Below are positions 31,270 to 39,325 of a stretch of 39,899 nt of DNA, in pieces. Below the pieces are notes generated by a model. It saw only the letters and a program-made list of their open reading frames with translations, searched no databases and was not told the origin of the DNA. Both the position numbers and the translations under genes were made by a program. Position 1 is the stretch's first letter; every line of letters starts with the position of its first letter. Source of the DNA: Flavobacteriaceae bacterium (lineage in GTDB: Bacteria; Bacteroidota; Bacteroidia; Flavobacteriales; Flavobacteriaceae); the NCBI GenBank assembly GCA_002707745.1, contig PANU01000026.1, forward strand, positions 1 through 39,899. Reading direction: 5' to 3'.

Positions 31270-33747
31270 ATGAAAAAAAGTAACATGTTGTCGTTTCTTT
31301 TTATGTTTTGTGTAGCTTTTGGGTTTGCACAAACAGATGCAGAACGAAGAGAAATTATTAGTAATTACGATCTTGATGCACTGTCAGAAATGGAAGCGCA
31401 ATTTGCAGCTACTTTTGCTGCCGAAAAAGCCGAAGCACTTGCATTGGCAGCTATCTACGGATGGCAAGAATTTATTGAATTGGAAAATGGCGGGCAAGCA
31501 GAACTCGTAGGTGTATTTGCATCTGGAGCACCTATTTACTACCAAACCGATAATCCTGAAGGAGCCATTACAACCCGAACCGATAAAGTACATACTGGCG
31601 GTGGCGCTGGTCTGGATCTAAACGGAGAGAATATGGTTGGGGGTATCTGGGATGGAGGTCGTGTTCGTGAAACACACGAACTTATAGGAGGCCGTGCCGA
31701 CCAAATTGATGGTACAACAACTATTAGCAACCACTCTACTCACGTAGCAGGAACCATGATTGGAACTGGTGCGGTGAATGGCGGTAATGCTAAAGGGATG
31801 GCACCTATGGCTTCACTTTTAGCACATTCATTTAATAATGATGAAGCCGAAATGACGGCAGCAGCAGCAGCAGGGTTATTAGTTTCTAACCACTCTTATG
31901 GTATTCCGGCTGTTAGCCAATCTGGAAATCCAGTAGATTTGTACTACCTTGGGTATTACGATTCTAATGCAAGAGATCTGGATGCAATAGTGTACAACGC
32001 ACCATTTTATTTACCTGTTTGTTCTGCAGGAAATGACGGTCAAGCCGGAATAAACAATACGGGAAGGTATGACTATTTAACCGATAAAAGTGTTTCAAAA
32101 AATTCTGTGGTTGTAGCAGCAGTAAACGAAGTATTAAACTATACAGGTCCTAATAGTGTGAACATGTCTAGTTTTAGTAGCTGGGGACCTACAGATGACG
32201 GAAGAGTAAAACCAGATATTTCTGCGAAGGGAGTTAATATGTTTTCTGCTACAGGAACCTCAAACACTGCTTATGGGAATATGAATGGAACCTCTATGGC
32301 TGCTCCAAATACTTCTGGAAGCCTTATGTTGTTACAGCAACATTATAATGACCTTAACGGAAACTTTATGTTAAGTTCAACACTTAGAGGCGTAGCATTA
32401 CATACCGCAGACGAAGCAGGATTTGATCCAGGACCAGATTTTCGTTTTGGATGGGGATTGCTTAACATCGAAAGAGCTGCAGAGGTTATTTCTAATAACG
32501 GTACTAGTTCTCTCATAATTGAAGAAACCCTGGCACAAGGTGATGTTTATACTATTACAGTACAATCTGATAATATTAACGATTTAATAGCCTCTATTAC
32601 CTGGACAGATCCTGCAGGAACTGTACCTCCTCCAGGAAATGAAGATGCATTTATCCCAGCTTTAGTAAATGACCTGGATTTACGTGTATCTCAGGATGGC
32701 GGAGCTACTTTTATGCCATGGAAACTTGATGCGGCTAACCATGCTGAAGCAGCAACTACTGGCGATAATTTTGTAGATAATATTGAAAAAATTGAAGTAG
32801 GTGGAGCTTCTGGAGAATACATTATCAGAATTTCTCATAAAGGAGCCATCACGAATGCAACACAAGATTTTTCACTAATTGTAAGCGGTATTGCTGTAGA
32901 AGATTACAGAGTATCTACGCACGATGGGGTTGAAATAGTTTGTGACGAGGATATTACAGCTTCTTTTATTGTAGATATGCTGTTTGAAGATGGTTTTAAC
33001 GATACTGTTAATTTTACAACTGAAGATTTACCTGCAGGAGTAAATGCAACTATTGTTCCTTCAACCTTAACTACCAGTGGTGCTGCAGTTGTAGCGCTTA
33101 CAGGAATTGAACCTTTAGCTCCGGGTGACTACCAGTTTAAAGTGGTAGCAACAGGAACATCACAAACTGTTAATTTGTATCCAGTACTAAGTATTGCAGA
33201 AGGAGATTTGGAAGCAGTAGCTCTAAACATCCCTGCAAATGACGCTGTGGCAATTCCAACAGAAGTTGTTTTTGAGTGGGACGAAGTTGGTGCTACCAAC
33301 TCGGTACAATACGAATTTGAGTTAGCAACAGACGAAGCATTTACAGTGCTAGTTGCTTCAAGTACTACAACCCAGCCTACAACTACGGTTTCCAACTTAA
33401 ATGAAGGTACCGAGTATTTCTGGAGAGTTCGTGGAATAAATGATTGTGATGAAGGAGACTTCTCAGACACATTTAATTTTACGACAGAAGGTGTTTTAGG
33501 TATTAACGAAACTACCATTGCAGGTTTAGTTGTATATCCTAACCCTACTTCAGGGATGTTAAATGTTACAGCTGCAGCACAAGTAACCTCTGTTGAAGTA
33601 TTAAATATTTTGGGACAAACCTTGTTGAACCAACAAATAGGTGCAACACAAGCACAAATAGACCTTTCTGCCTTAGCTGCAGGAAACTATTTTGTACGCG
33701 TGCAAGCCGAAGATGCTGCTACAGTAATTCAAATTGTGAAGAAATAA
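31270..33747 (+). CDS. Secreted S8 (subtilisin-like) protease with T9SS sorting domain
   Basis: The 825-aa protein has a signal peptide ending near FGFAQ (21). The S8 catalytic domain shows D128 in VGGIWDGGRV, H158 in NHSTHVAGTMIG, oxyanion N255 in CSAGNDGQ and S342 in MNGTSMAAPNTSG. A P-domain-like beta region (about 420-540) and further beta segments follow, then a fibronectin III-like module (VVFEWDEVGATNSVQYEFEL to TEYFWRVRG). The C-terminus is a type A T9SS sorting domain: VYPNPTSGMLNV, VEVLNILGQTLLNQQIG, LAAGNYFVRV and a closing IVKK. It is probably released or anchored at the cell surface by the PorU-type machinery. A terminator follows. Confidence 0.95.
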   Translation: MKKSNMLSFLFMFCVAFGFAQTDAERREIISNYDLDALSEMEAQFAATFAAEKAEALALAAIYGWQEFIELENGGQAELVGVFASGAPIYYQTDNPEGAITTRTDKVHTGGGAGLDLNGENMVGGIWDGGRVRETHELIGGRADQIDGTTTISNHSTHVAGTMIGTGAVNGGNAKGMAPMASLLAHSFNNDEAEMTAAAAAGLLVSNHSYGIPAVSQSGNPVDLYYLGYYDSNARDLDAIVYNAPFYLPVCSAGNDGQAGINNTGRYDYLTDKSVSKNSVVVAAVNEVLNYTGPNSVNMSSFSSWGPTDDGRVKPDISAKGVNMFSATGTSNTAYGNMNGTSMAAPNTSGSLMLLQQHYNDLNGNFMLSSTLRGVALHTADEAGFDPGPDFRFGWGLLNIERAAEVISNNGTSSLIIEETLAQGDVYTITVQSDNINDLIASITWTDPAGTVPPPGNEDAFIPALVNDLDLRVSQDGGATFMPWKLDAANHAEAATTGDNFVDNIEKIEVGGASGEYIIRISHKGAITNATQDFSLIVSGIAVEDYRVSTHDGVEIVCDEDITASFIVDMLFEDGFNDTVNFTTEDLPAGVNATIVPSTLTTSGAAVVALTGIEPLAPGDYQFKVVATGTSQTVNLYPVLSIAEGDLEAVALNIPANDAVAIPTEVVFEWDEVGATNSVQYEFELATDEAFTVLVASSTTTQPTTTVSNLNEGTEYFWRVRGINDCDEGDFSDTFNFTTEGVLGINETTIAGLVVYPNPTSGMLNVTAAAQVTSVEVLNILGQTLLNQQIGATQAQIDLSALAAGNYFVRVQAEDAATVIQIVKK

Positions 33748-33769
33748 AAACACGCTTATATTTTATACG

Positions 33770-33800
33770 AAAAACCTTCGCCTAACGCGAGGGTTTTTCT
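33770..33800 (+). terminator. Intrinsic terminator of the subtilase gene
   Basis: AAAAACCTTCGC pairs with GCGAGGGTTTTT around CTAAC, a 12-bp stem with one T-G wobble. A T5 run forms the end of the right arm. It is 22 bp after the stop. Confidence 0.85.
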
Positions 33801-33874
33801 ATTTTTAGACTTCAACAATATAGGGTGTTTAAGACCTTGTGATACGCCCAGCAAATTAACTAAAACCAAAAGCA

Positions 33875-34249
33875 ATGAGTGAACAAGACAAAAAAATTAG
33901 TTTAGCAACCGCACAAACCTGGACGCAGGAATGGCGTTCGGTAGAGAGTGACTACAACAGCCACAACGAGTGTAATGCCTTTTTAATCCCAGTACAGGAT
34001 TTGCAGGGCGTTCTCGCAGAAATTGGAGCCAACCCAGGAGACGATGCCTGTGTACGTGCTTATTTAGGGGTTGATCCAAGTACCAACGAAGAAAAATTGA
34101 TCATTGTAGGGACCCAAAAAGATAGAAACGGGGTGTATAGGGATCTTTTACCCAATGCAGCCGATGGCGATGGGGGTGACGGAAATAGTATCTGGGATTT
34201 TACGAAGGCTTGTCCGCCTATGTGCGACGACAGGAGTTCTTTAAATTAA
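33875..34249 (+). CDS. Small Cys-containing protein, first gene of the 7-TM/kinase module
   Basis: The 124-aa soluble protein has no signal peptide or TM segment. It contains four cysteines: C33 and C59, plus a C-terminal CPPMC motif (C113, C117) in a segment IWDFTKACPPMCDDR. The middle has LIIVGTQKDRNGVYRD, followed by an Asp/Gly-rich stretch. I know no named family. A spaced CxxxC pair could bind metal or form a redox disulfide. The 7-TM gene starts 7 nt after the stop, so they are probably one operon. Function unknown. Confidence 0.72.
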   Translation: MSEQDKKISLATAQTWTQEWRSVESDYNSHNECNAFLIPVQDLQGVLAEIGANPGDDACVRAYLGVDPSTNEEKLIIVGTQKDRNGVYRDLLPNAADGDGGDGNSIWDFTKACPPMCDDRSSLN

Positions 34250-34256
34250 TTGTTTG

Positions 34257-34886
34257 ATGTCGGAGATTCCTATTTATTTAGGTGATATACAAGTTTTACT
34301 GGCATTAATTCTAGCTGTGATTTATTTTATAGGCTTTTCAAAATACGGAAAGGCCTATAAAATTTTCACCTTATATTTAGCAGTTATCGCCATAATTCAA
34401 TTGATAACTTTTTATTATGCACTTTATAAGTGGAACAATATTTTCTTTTTTCACTTTTATTTTATTAGTCAGTTTATTTTTATGTCGTTGTTTTATTACA
34501 ACCTACTGAAAAATAATTTTATTCTTTTAATACTGGGATTAGGTCTTGTAGTAATAAGTGCTCAATTTGTTTTGGATCCCACAATTTTCTATGAATATAA
34601 TACCTATGGTGTTAGTTTAACACAAAGTATAATAGTATTATACGCTATAATTTATTATTATAGATCTTTGTCTGTTGCTAATCCTTTTATGCTTATAAAC
34701 ACAGGAGTGCTACTGTATTTTATAACGAGTATTTTATTTTTTGCTTCCGGAAATCTGTTCTTGCATCCAGATATACCAAAGGAAACCAAACGATACATAG
34801 GGCTTATTAACCAATTTCTCTACTTTGTTTTCCAGGTTCTGATTTTTTTAGAATGGTACCGCAATTATCGGATAAAGAAAGTGTAG
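34257..34886 (+). CDS. 7-TM membrane protein, paralogue A
   Basis: The product is about 209 aa from the ATG at 34257 (MSEIPIYLGD); the track starts one codon earlier at TTG. It has about seven hydrophobic helices with positively charged loops after helices 1, 3, 5 and 7, giving an N-out/C-in topology. Conserved with its downstream paralogue: FSKYGKAYKIFT after helix 1, YGVSLTQSIIVLYA, NTGVLLYFITSILFFASGNL and LIFLEWYRNYR. No family name is known to me. The layout resembles a membrane sensor or receptor. It follows the 124-aa gene after 7 nt. Confidence 0.8.
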   Translation: MSEIPIYLGDIQVLLALILAVIYFIGFSKYGKAYKIFTLYLAVIAIIQLITFYYALYKWNNIFFFHFYFISQFIFMSLFYYNLLKNNFILLILGLGLVVISAQFVLDPTIFYEYNTYGVSLTQSIIVLYAIIYYYRSLSVANPFMLINTGVLLYFITSILFFASGNLFLHPDIPKETKRYIGLINQFLYFVFQVLIFLEWYRNYRIKKV

Positions 34887-34990
34887 CAATTTTTTGCCGG
34901 TTTTTTACAATTAAATAAAGCCATTTTTCTCATTAAAGACTATAATTTTCTTTCGCACTTGCTCTTTAAAACACATTTTTAGCAAAATTG

Positions 34991-34998
34991 TATCTTCG
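34991..34998 (+). promoter_or_regulatory. -7-like element (TATCTTCG) before paralogue B
   Basis: TATCTTCG is a TAnnTTCG match in the 208-bp gap between the two 7-TM genes, giving a leader of about 90 nt. The same octamer precedes the histidine kinase gene (35774). No clear -33 box. Apart from this element I see nothing else in the gap. Confidence 0.42.
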
Positions 34999-35094
34999 CT
35001 CTATAGCAACATACAATTCAGAAAGTGGAAATAAAAGTATCAATTTTACATATAGTGGACTGTTTCAGCTTAAGGAATAAAGCATAGTGAATTT

Positions 35095-35733
35095 ATGGAA
35101 GGAGAACTTTTAATTAGAGACTTATTAATTCTTCCATCACTTGTTTTACCAATTTTGTACCTTATTGGATTTACGAAGCATGGTAGGGCTTACAAGGTAT
35201 TTACAGCTTATTTAACCTTTATCGCTATACTACAGTGTATTCTGGTGGTGTATGCTTTATATAAGGAAAACAATCATTTTTTATTCACCTATTATTTTAT
35301 TGGGCAATTTTTATTTATGTCCCTCTTTTATTATTTTTTACTGAAAAAAAAATGGATATGGTGGGTAATGGTAATTGTTTTAATAGCTTTAGGTTTTCAA
35401 TACATTTTAGCCCCTGCCAGCTTTATAAACTTTAATAGTTTTGGAGTAAGTATTACACAGAGTATTATTGTGCTATATGCTTTGTTATATTACTACAAGT
35501 GCTTATCTGAAAAAGCCATTTTTCTATTGTTGAATACGGGAATTCTTTTTTATTTTTTAACCAGCATTTTATTTTTTGCTTCTGGGAATTTAATGTTGGA
35601 TTTAAATTTACCGCAACAAACGTTACTGCAATTTGAATATATAAATGATTTTTTATACCTGACTTTTATGCTATTGATATTTCTGGAATGGTATCGTAAT
35701 TATCGCCCAAAAAAACATAAGAAAACTACTTAA
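35095..35733 (+). CDS. 7-TM membrane protein, paralogue B
   Basis: The 212-aa protein is a tandem paralogue of the preceding gene, with the same length and seven-helix pattern. Shared blocks: FTKHGRAYKVFTAYL, QFLFMSLFYYFLL, FGVSITQSIIVLYALLYYY, NTGILFYFLTSILFFASGNL and LIFLEWYRNYR. The C-terminal tail is Lys-rich (RPKKHKKTT), so cytoplasmic. The two copies differ most in the first 10 residues and in the extracytoplasmic loops (APASFINFNS here, DPTIFYEYNT in A), as expected if they detect different signals. The histidine kinase gene follows after 53 bp. Confidence 0.8.
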   Translation: MEGELLIRDLLILPSLVLPILYLIGFTKHGRAYKVFTAYLTFIAILQCILVVYALYKENNHFLFTYYFIGQFLFMSLFYYFLLKKKWIWWVMVIVLIALGFQYILAPASFINFNSFGVSITQSIIVLYALLYYYKCLSEKAIFLLLNTGILFYFLTSILFFASGNLMLDLNLPQQTLLQFEYINDFLYLTFMLLIFLEWYRNYRPKKHKKTT

Positions 35734-35773
35734 TTCCTCTTTCTTCACAACCTCACAAATAAAGGTAAAATCG

Positions 35774-35781
35774 TATCTTCG
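35774..35781 (+). promoter_or_regulatory. -7 element (TATCTTCG) of the histidine kinase gene
   Basis: TATCTTCG ends 5 nt before the ATG at 35787, so transcription would start at or beside the A of the start codon. No convincing -33 box was seen. Confidence 0.48.
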
Positions 35782-35786
35782 TCCTA

Positions 35787-36587
35787 ATGCAAAATAACCT
35801 GGCCGAAGAAATACAAATTATCCCCATCATTCTTATTGGTATCTCTCTTTTGATATTAATGAGCGCCGCTATTGTTCTGTTTTTCTACCTTTCACGAAAA
35901 AAAATTGTAAAAACCGAACTGGAAAAAGCAACCCTGGAGATTCAGCATCAAAGAGAAATGCTGCAAACCACATTGCTAACCCAGGAAGATGAGCGCAAAC
36001 GCATTGCCCAGGACTTGCACGACGACATAAGCAGTAAGCTTAATATTGTTTCCCTGCATGCCAGTCTCGTACGAGAGGAAGGAATTACCCCACAGGAAGC
36101 AAATACCCTGGGTGCTAAAATTGCAGGGATTACTACCACCGTACTTGAAAGCTCGCGGCGCATTGCCCATGCACTCTTGCCCCCTTCTTTGGAAAAATTT
36201 GGCTTGGTGGCTGCCCTTGAAGAACTTTGTGACCAACTTGAAAGTTCAAAAAAATATGAAATAACCACCGTATTTCAATATGAAGAAGAAATCCTTCCTA
36301 AAGACCATGAGTTGCATGTATTTAGAATTGTACAGGAGCTTATTAACAATACTGTAAAATATGCCGATGCAAAAACTGTTAACCTCTCCTTGCAGTCTAC
36401 CAAAAACACCTTACATTTACACTACGAAGACGACGGAAACGGATTTGACCTTTCAGAAGGTAAAAAAGCAAAAGGATTAGGGTTGTCGGGAATTAAAAAC
36501 CGCGCTGCTATTATTGGAGCAACAATTAGCCTGCAATCCCAGCCTCAAAAAGGAATGTCCCTAGACGTTGTTAAACAGTTAACCTAA
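35787..36587 (+). CDS. Membrane-bound histidine kinase (HisKA_3/NarL-type)
   Basis: The 266-aa kinase has a short N-terminus, one TM helix (about 12-35), a coiled-coil linker and a HisKA_3 dimerisation domain. The phosphoacceptor is H78 in ERKRIAQDLHDDISSKLNIV. The HATPase domain has the N-box ELINNTVKYA (N187/N188), YEDDGNGFDL as the G1 box and GLGLSGIKNRAAIIGA as the G2 region. There is no sensor domain, so it must sense through its TM helix or a partner; the adjacent 7-TM proteins are the obvious candidates. The cognate regulator follows after 11 nt. Confidence 0.9.
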   Translation: MQNNLAEEIQIIPIILIGISLLILMSAAIVLFFYLSRKKIVKTELEKATLEIQHQREMLQTTLLTQEDERKRIAQDLHDDISSKLNIVSLHASLVREEGITPQEANTLGAKIAGITTTVLESSRRIAHALLPPSLEKFGLVAALEELCDQLESSKKYEITTVFQYEEEILPKDHELHVFRIVQELINNTVKYADAKTVNLSLQSTKNTLHLHYEDDGNGFDLSEGKKAKGLGLSGIKNRAAIIGATISLQSQPQKGMSLDVVKQLT

Positions 36588-36598
36588 ACCTACTTATT

Positions 36599-37267
36599 TT
36601 GATTATAAAAGTTGCCCTTGCAGATGATGAGGAGCTATTTCGTGCGGGTATTGCGCTTATCCTATCCAGGGATCCGGAAATAGAAGTGGTTTACCAGGCG
36701 GAAAATGGCCAACAACTGCTGGATTTTCTAGAATCACAGTCTGACCTCCCGGATATTGTGGTAACCGACATAAAAATGCCTGAACTTAACGGAGTAGAAG
36801 TAACTAAAGTGCTTCGGAAAAAATACCCTGAAATAGGGGTAATAGCCCTTACCACCTATAATACAAAGCCTTTTATTAGAAACATGATAAACGTTGGAGC
36901 TAGTGCATATCTGGTTAAAAATTCGGCACCTGCACATATGGTTCACACGGTAAAACAAGTGTTTCATAATGGTTTTTACTACGATAAATATGTGATGGAA
37001 GTACTTAACACAAGGCATTCTAAAGTAAGTGAAGAAAAATCCGCATACGATGCCGATTTCCTTACCGATCGCGAAACGGAAGTACTAACCCTTATTTGTC
37101 AGCAATACACAACTGCCGAAATTGCAGAGAAACTTCATATTAGTCCGCGTACCGTAGAAGTACATCGTAAAAATTTATTGGCAAAAACAGCTGTTAAAAA
37201 TATTGCGGGATTGGTAGTGTTTGCTATTCAAAATGCCTTAGTTGCACCTTTTGAGGTAGAAGCATAA
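36599..37267 (+). CDS. LuxR/NarL-family response regulator
   Basis: The 222-aa protein has a receiver domain with acidic pair DDEE (9-12), phosphoacceptor D57 in PDIVVTDIKMPELNGVEV and the conserved Lys in SAYLVKNSAP. The LuxR-type HTH (about 152-215) contains TDRETEVLTLICQQYTTAEI and AEKLHISPRTVEVHRKNL. The start is a TTG, since no ATG occurs before the first receiver strand and the 11-nt spacing to the kinase stop fits. The weak start may keep regulator levels low relative to kinase. Direct partner of the preceding kinase. Confidence 0.9.
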   Translation: MIIKVALADDEELFRAGIALILSRDPEIEVVYQAENGQQLLDFLESQSDLPDIVVTDIKMPELNGVEVTKVLRKKYPEIGVIALTTYNTKPFIRNMINVGASAYLVKNSAPAHMVHTVKQVFHNGFYYDKYVMEVLNTRHSKVSEEKSAYDADFLTDRETEVLTLICQQYTTAEIAEKLHISPRTVEVHRKNLLAKTAVKNIAGLVVFAIQNALVAPFEVEA

Positions 37268-37362
37268 GAGTACCAGGTTTTAAAATTTCAGAAATTAGTT
37301 GAACCCTCAATTCCATTTCATGGTAGAGAGCTTTTTTCAGTTACATAAAACTGGCTTGTATT

Positions 37363-38256
37363 TTAATTTATCTCCTGAGTGGTGTCTCGTGCTCCAATAT
37401 TTTCAATAGTCTCTATAGTCCCTGTAAAATGTTTCTTTTCGTTTAAATTGAAATAAATAAACCCCGTAGTAAGAACAATAATTACATACAATACGTATTG
37501 TACCAGTAAAGCAATGCCGTTTAGGGCAATATAAATGCCATCGAACATAGAAGTGGGGTCTGATGTGTACGTTTCGGCCACTGTGAGCATTTTAATGAAA
37601 AAGTAGATATACTGTGGGATTTGGGCGATCATTATAATAACATAATACAAAATAAACATCACTAAAAGAGTAGCAAAGGTAATCCACCATTCTCCTTTTA
37701 TAAGTTCAAAACTATAACTAATGCTATCGGATATGCTGCGTTTTTCAAACACTAAAATTCCATAGGTAGTTGCTAGAACTACACCCAGGTAAATCCCTGG
37801 AGCTACGCATACTACAAAACCAAAACCAATAATTAATCCTGTTAGCAAACTCATCCCCATCAGCTTCCAGAAGTCTTTTTTTACACGAGCAATTACTTCT
37901 TTTTTATTTATTTCGCCACCATTTTGTATATAGGATTGTATACTGTGCATTACGGTGCCATACATCAGTCCGTAATACGCAACACCCGATAGAATCATTA
38001 ACAGGAGCGATAGTATAACAGAGAAGCCAAAATTGGTGTCTCCATATAAAAAGGGATTTGTTTCAAAAGCCCCAAGGGAGCCAAAAACTGTTTGCATATA
38101 AAACACATAGGCTACAACCAAAAGAATAAGGGCAGGACCGGCAATACGAAATATTAAACCAAAGAGAGGTTTCCACTGCAAACGAATAAACTTAAAGGTG
38201 TCCCCCAAAATGGCTCCTAAATCGCGTTGTTTTTTAAATTGGATGCTATCCTGCAT
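37363..38256 (-). CDS. Multi-pass membrane protein of the SpoIIM/RDD cluster
   Basis: The 297-aa protein has about six TM helices and an N-terminal amphipathic KKQRDLGAILGDTFKFIRLQ segment that is common in Bacteroidota membrane proteins annotated as GDPD-membrane-domain or DUF4013-like. GYISYSF-type features include SISDSISYSFELIKGEWW near 180. The exact family is not certain. It is 27 bp downstream of spoIIM on the same strand and probably co-transcribed. The gap to the preceding response regulator (95 bp, convergent) holds only a weak CAGTT-AACTG hairpin. Confidence 0.78.
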   Translation of the reverse strand: MQDSIQFKKQRDLGAILGDTFKFIRLQWKPLFGLIFRIAGPALILLVVAYVFYMQTVFGSLGAFETNPFLYGDTNFGFSVILSLLLMILSGVAYYGLMYGTVMHSIQSYIQNGGEINKKEVIARVKKDFWKLMGMSLLTGLIIGFGFVVCVAPGIYLGVVLATTYGILVFEKRSISDSISYSFELIKGEWWITFATLLVMFILYYVIIMIAQIPQYIYFFIKMLTVAETYTSDPTSMFDGIYIALNGIALLVQYVLYVIIVLTTGFIYFNLNEKKHFTGTIETIENIGARDTTQEIN

Positions 38257-38283
38257 AATCGTGTAAAATGTTTAATAGTTGGT

Positions 38284-39276
38284 TTAGGTGAGTTCCGGTC
38301 TGTTGGGTTTGTCGAATTGTAACCGTAACTTTCGTTTTAGCTTTAGAGGGTATATAACATAGTAAAATACTATAAATGCCAAGGAACTCCCTATAATAAA
38401 AATGGCCAGCCAGTCTGGCATTTCGGTATGTCTGGTTACAAAGCCCTCCAGAAAGCCGGCAATTATAAAAAACGGAATGGTGCTTATTAAAATTTTAACC
38501 CCATCTTTGGCACCTCTTACAAAAGATTGTACCCGGGAATAGGTGCTAGGAAATAAGATACTGTTGCCCAAAACCAGCCCGGCACAACCGGCTATAATTA
38601 TGACTGAAATTTCAATGGTTCCGTGAATCCAAATCGTTCTGGCACTTTCCCACAACAATCCCTGGTCGTAAAAAAAGTATTGAAAGGAGCCCAGCATAAT
38701 GGCATTACGCATTATAATAAACAAGGTTCCCAAACTTAAAAACAAGCCAAAAGCAAATGCCATAAGTGCCACTCGAATGTTGTTAATGGTGATTCCCAGG
38801 GACATATTCAGCGCATTCATTTCTTTATACACGCGCATAGGATCGCCGTCTTCTATATTTTGAAGGGTCATATTAACATAACCGTCTCCTAAGATTAAAC
38901 GCACAAAATCTCCGTTGGTAGCTGCCGAGTAGGCGCCCACAACCGTAAAAATAGCAAAGGTTACAAATGCAATAAGCAGTTGTTTTTGGTATTGAGCAAA
39001 AAACAGTGGAAATTCTTTGGTGTAAAAAGTGATAAGCCGTTTTCGGGATTCGCGTTTGGTTTTATAAATTTTTTGATGCGCCAGTACCGATATCCCATTT
39101 AAATACATTAATGTATTGCTTTTGGGGTAAAAAGTCTGGGCGTAACTAAGGTGATCTGTAATTTCTACGTACAACGCGCTTAACTCATCTGGAGAAACTT
39201 GAATATTATTCCGTAGAACATTTTCAAATCTTAGCCATTTGTCTTTATTTTGTTTCGCAAAAGCGGCTTCGCGCAT
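38284..39276 (-). CDS. Stage II sporulation protein M-like membrane protein
   Basis: The 330-aa protein of the SpoIIM (DUF95) family has about six to seven TM helices. Characteristic parts: LSYAQTFYPKSNTLMYLNGI near 70, LNMSLGITINNIRVALMAFAFGLF near 155-178, then IWIHGTIEISVIIIAGCAGLVLGNS near 215-240. Despite the name, members outside Firmicutes are not linked to sporulation; in Bacteroidota they accompany RDD, MoxR and DUF58 genes. It is divergent from the RDD gene across 33 bp. Confidence 0.9.
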   Translation of the reverse strand: MREAAFAKQNKDKWLRFENVLRNNIQVSPDELSALYVEITDHLSYAQTFYPKSNTLMYLNGISVLAHQKIYKTKRESRKRLITFYTKEFPLFFAQYQKQLLIAFVTFAIFTVVGAYSAATNGDFVRLILGDGYVNMTLQNIEDGDPMRVYKEMNALNMSLGITINNIRVALMAFAFGLFLSLGTLFIIMRNAIMLGSFQYFFYDQGLLWESARTIWIHGTIEISVIIIAGCAGLVLGNSILFPSTYSRVQSFVRGAKDGVKILISTIPFFIIAGFLEGFVTRHTEMPDWLAIFIIGSSLAFIVFYYVIYPLKLKRKLRLQFDKPNRPELT

Positions 39277-39293
39277 ACGTAGCAGGTTTTTTT

Positions 39294-39325
39294 CAAAGAA
39301 ACATATTTAATGGATAATTTTCAAA
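39294..39325 (-). promoter_or_regulatory. Possible spoIIM promoter inside the RDD gene start
   Basis: On the minus strand TTTG (39325-39322), a 20-nt spacer and TTTCTTTG (39301-39294) form a near-consensus promoter with one mismatch in the -7 box. The -33 box lies within the first codons of the RDD gene because the divergent gap is only 33 bp. Confidence 0.4.

Noticed and set aside
37338-37353. CAGTT-AACTG hairpin between the response regulator and the membrane protein as a terminator
   Set aside because: Only 5 bp of stem and no T-run on the correct side; too weak to call.
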